From assembly GCA_964648695.1 (NCBI GenBank), contig CAZYLH010000059.1, forward strand, positions 1-7,173: a stretch of 7,173 nucleotides of DNA, written 5' to 3'. The translations under genes were made by a program, and so were the position numbers. Below the pieces are notes generated by a model that did not search any database, was not told where the DNA came from, and saw nothing but the letters and a program-made list of their open reading frames with translations. The DNA comes from UBA4292 sp964648695. Lineage in GTDB: Bacteria > Bacillota > Clostridia > Lachnospirales > Lachnospiraceae. The first letter of the stretch is position 1; every line of letters begins with the position of its first letter. Shown here piece by piece: positions 6,877 to 7,173 of this stretch.

Positions 6877-6900
6877 AAAACACCTCAAATCCTCTCATTT
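6827..6900 (-). other. Nested inverted repeats in the ABC leader (possible structured RNA)
   Basis: Outer arms AAATGAGGAT (6827-6836) and ATCCTCTCATTT (6889-6900) pair with a 2-base bulge. Inside, TAGC-c-GCA (6849-6856) pairs with TGC-GCTA (6860-6866) around a 3-base loop. The fold would sit between the terminator and the ABC ribosome binding site. It matches no riboswitch class I recognise. It could be a leader structure or part of a dispersed intergenic repeat. Confidence 0.35.
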
Positions 6901-6906
6901 TCCTAC

Positions 6907-6940
6907 AAAAAAGCGGCATGACACACACGCATCATGCCGC
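6907..6940 (-). terminator. Intrinsic terminator between the small leader ORF and the ABC operon
   Basis: On the minus strand a perfect 9-base-pair stem, GCGGCATGA (6932-6940) with TCATGCCGC (6913-6921), and a 10-base loop are followed at once by six T residues (6907-6912). The lower stem is GC-rich, so this is a strong factor-independent terminator. The plus strand has no T-run after the stem, so it acts one way only. It lies 29 bases after the stop of the 30-codon ORF and about 120 bases before the first ABC gene. It either ends a small transcript or acts as an attenuator for the operon. Confidence 0.85.
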
Positions 6941-6964
6941 AACACGCTAATATTCGCCCGCAAA

Positions 6965-6974
6965 GCTGATCAGC
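6965..6974. repeat. 10-base palindrome over the stop of the leader ORF
   Basis: GCTGATCAGC is a perfect palindrome containing the TGA stop of the 30-codon ORF. It lies between that ORF and the terminator. No function can be assigned. Confidence 0.3.
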
Positions 6975-7062
6975 CCCGCAAAACCTCTCCAAAAACCGCA
7001 TGAAACCTGGTAAAGCACTTACCACATCTATTTAAATTTGACCTCTGATTTAAATTGCTCAC
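6970..7062 (-). CDS. Candidate 30-residue small protein or leader peptide with a CxxC motif
   Basis: GTG at 7062-7060 opens a 30-codon frame ending in TGA at 6972-6970. AAAGGAGG lies 8 bases before the GTG and is the best ribosome binding site in the window. The peptide starts with a near repeat, SNLNQR then SNLNR, followed by CGKC (residues 13-16), FTRFHAVF and EVLRG. It is basic and has no membrane segment. A promoter stands about 50 bases upstream and a strong terminator 29 bases downstream, so it has all parts of a complete small gene. It may be a leader peptide controlling the ABC operon or an independent small protein. The CxxC recalls the zinc ribbons of the downstream transporters, but a link is speculation. 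I recognise no family. Confidence 0.55.
   Translation of the reverse strand: MSNLNQRSNLNRCGKCFTRFHAVFGEVLRG
7030..7055. repeat. Two copies of the palindrome ATTTAAAT, 18 bases apart
   Basis: ATTTAAAT occurs at 7030-7037 and 7048-7055, offset by exactly 18 bases, or six codons. In the small ORF the two copies encode the repeated Asn-Leu-Asn residues. The repeat may be a coding duplication or a pair of AT-rich protein sites. Confidence 0.5.
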
Positions 7063-7070
7063 TGTGCTTT

Positions 7071-7078
7071 CCTCCTTT
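7071..7078 (-). promoter_or_regulatory. Strong ribosome binding site for the 30-codon ORF
   Basis: AAAGGAGG is complementary to the 16S 3' end over its full length and sits 8 bases from the GTG at 7062. It is the main evidence that this short frame is translated. Confidence 0.7.
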
Positions 7079-7119
7079 CATGTGATTTACTTAAACGCAA
7101 ATGCGCACCGACATATGCT

Positions 7120-7148
7120 AATCTAGCACATAATTCTTCATATTACAA
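7120..7148 (-). promoter_or_regulatory. Candidate sigma-A promoter of the leader and possibly the ABC operon
   Basis: On the minus strand TTGTAA (7143-7148) and TAGATT (7120-7125) are 17 bases apart, with TG one base ahead of the -10, an extended -10. Each hexamer matches consensus at four positions. A start near 7113 would leave about 50 bases before the GTG of the small ORF. A short dyad, TGCTA-atc-TAGCA (7116-7128), covers the -10. I see no comparably good promoter between the terminator and the first ABC gene, so operon transcription may begin here and read through. Confidence 0.5.
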
Positions 7149-7173
7149 GCGTTTTTTAGATGCCTAGGGATTT

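Noticed and set aside
6827..6900. Known riboswitch class in the ABC leader
   Set aside because: I compared it from memory with c-di-GMP, fluoride, preQ1, THF and guanidine motifs; none of the conserved cores is present.
6913..6940. Terminator acting on the plus strand as well
   Set aside because: The stem is symmetric but the plus-strand side is followed by AACACG, without a T-run.
1..7173. tRNA, rRNA, CRISPR array or insertion sequence
   Set aside because: No cloverleaf or CCA-end pattern, no regular spaced repeats and no transposase-like frame were seen on either strand.

Overview
The window reads as a chromosomal stretch of a low- to mid-GC anaerobic Firmicute, most likely Clostridia close to Lachnospiraceae. 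The grounds are strong GGAGG-type ribosome binding sites, tightly packed genes, and a run of an SGNH lipoprotein, a DUF4358 protein and an MBOAT acyltransferase, an arrangement I associate with that family. This is an inference from gene content; no rRNA or other phylogenetic marker is present.

Every supported gene is on the minus strand, so transcription runs from high to low coordinates. From the right edge: a promoter (about 7120-7148), a 30-codon ORF with a Cys-Gly-Lys-Cys motif and a near-ideal ribosome binding site (6970-7062), a strong intrinsic terminator (6907-6940), and a structured 120-base stretch holding a weaker 24-codon ORF (6802-6876). Then come a half-size ABC transporter (4408-6783), a stand-alone DUF1854 protein (3853-4407) and a second half-size ABC transporter (1557-3833). 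A second cassette follows: an SGNH/GDSL lipoprotein (686-1513), a DUF4358 membrane-anchored protein (216-689) and the first 70 codons of an MBOAT O-acyltransferase that runs off the left edge (1-212).

The first cassette looks like one uncharacterised machine. Two different type IV-fold ABC half-transporters, each with an extra N-terminal cytosolic domain ending in a four-cysteine zinc ribbon, flank a small DUF1854 protein. In other bacteria DUF1854 is linked to ABC transporters. The likely product is a heterodimeric ABC transporter with a DUF1854 accessory subunit; its substrate cannot be read from the sequence.

The second cassette resembles extracytoplasmic O-acylation systems of the AlgI/PatA plus SGNH partner type: the MBOAT protein passes acyl groups across the membrane and the SGNH lipoprotein transfers or removes them on a surface polymer. 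It may share the long transcript or use its own promoter, which I see overlapping the end of the second ABC gene. Most notable are the small-ORF/terminator leader, which could be an attenuator or a free-standing small gene, the paired zinc-ribbon transporters, and the palindrome inside the internal promoter.
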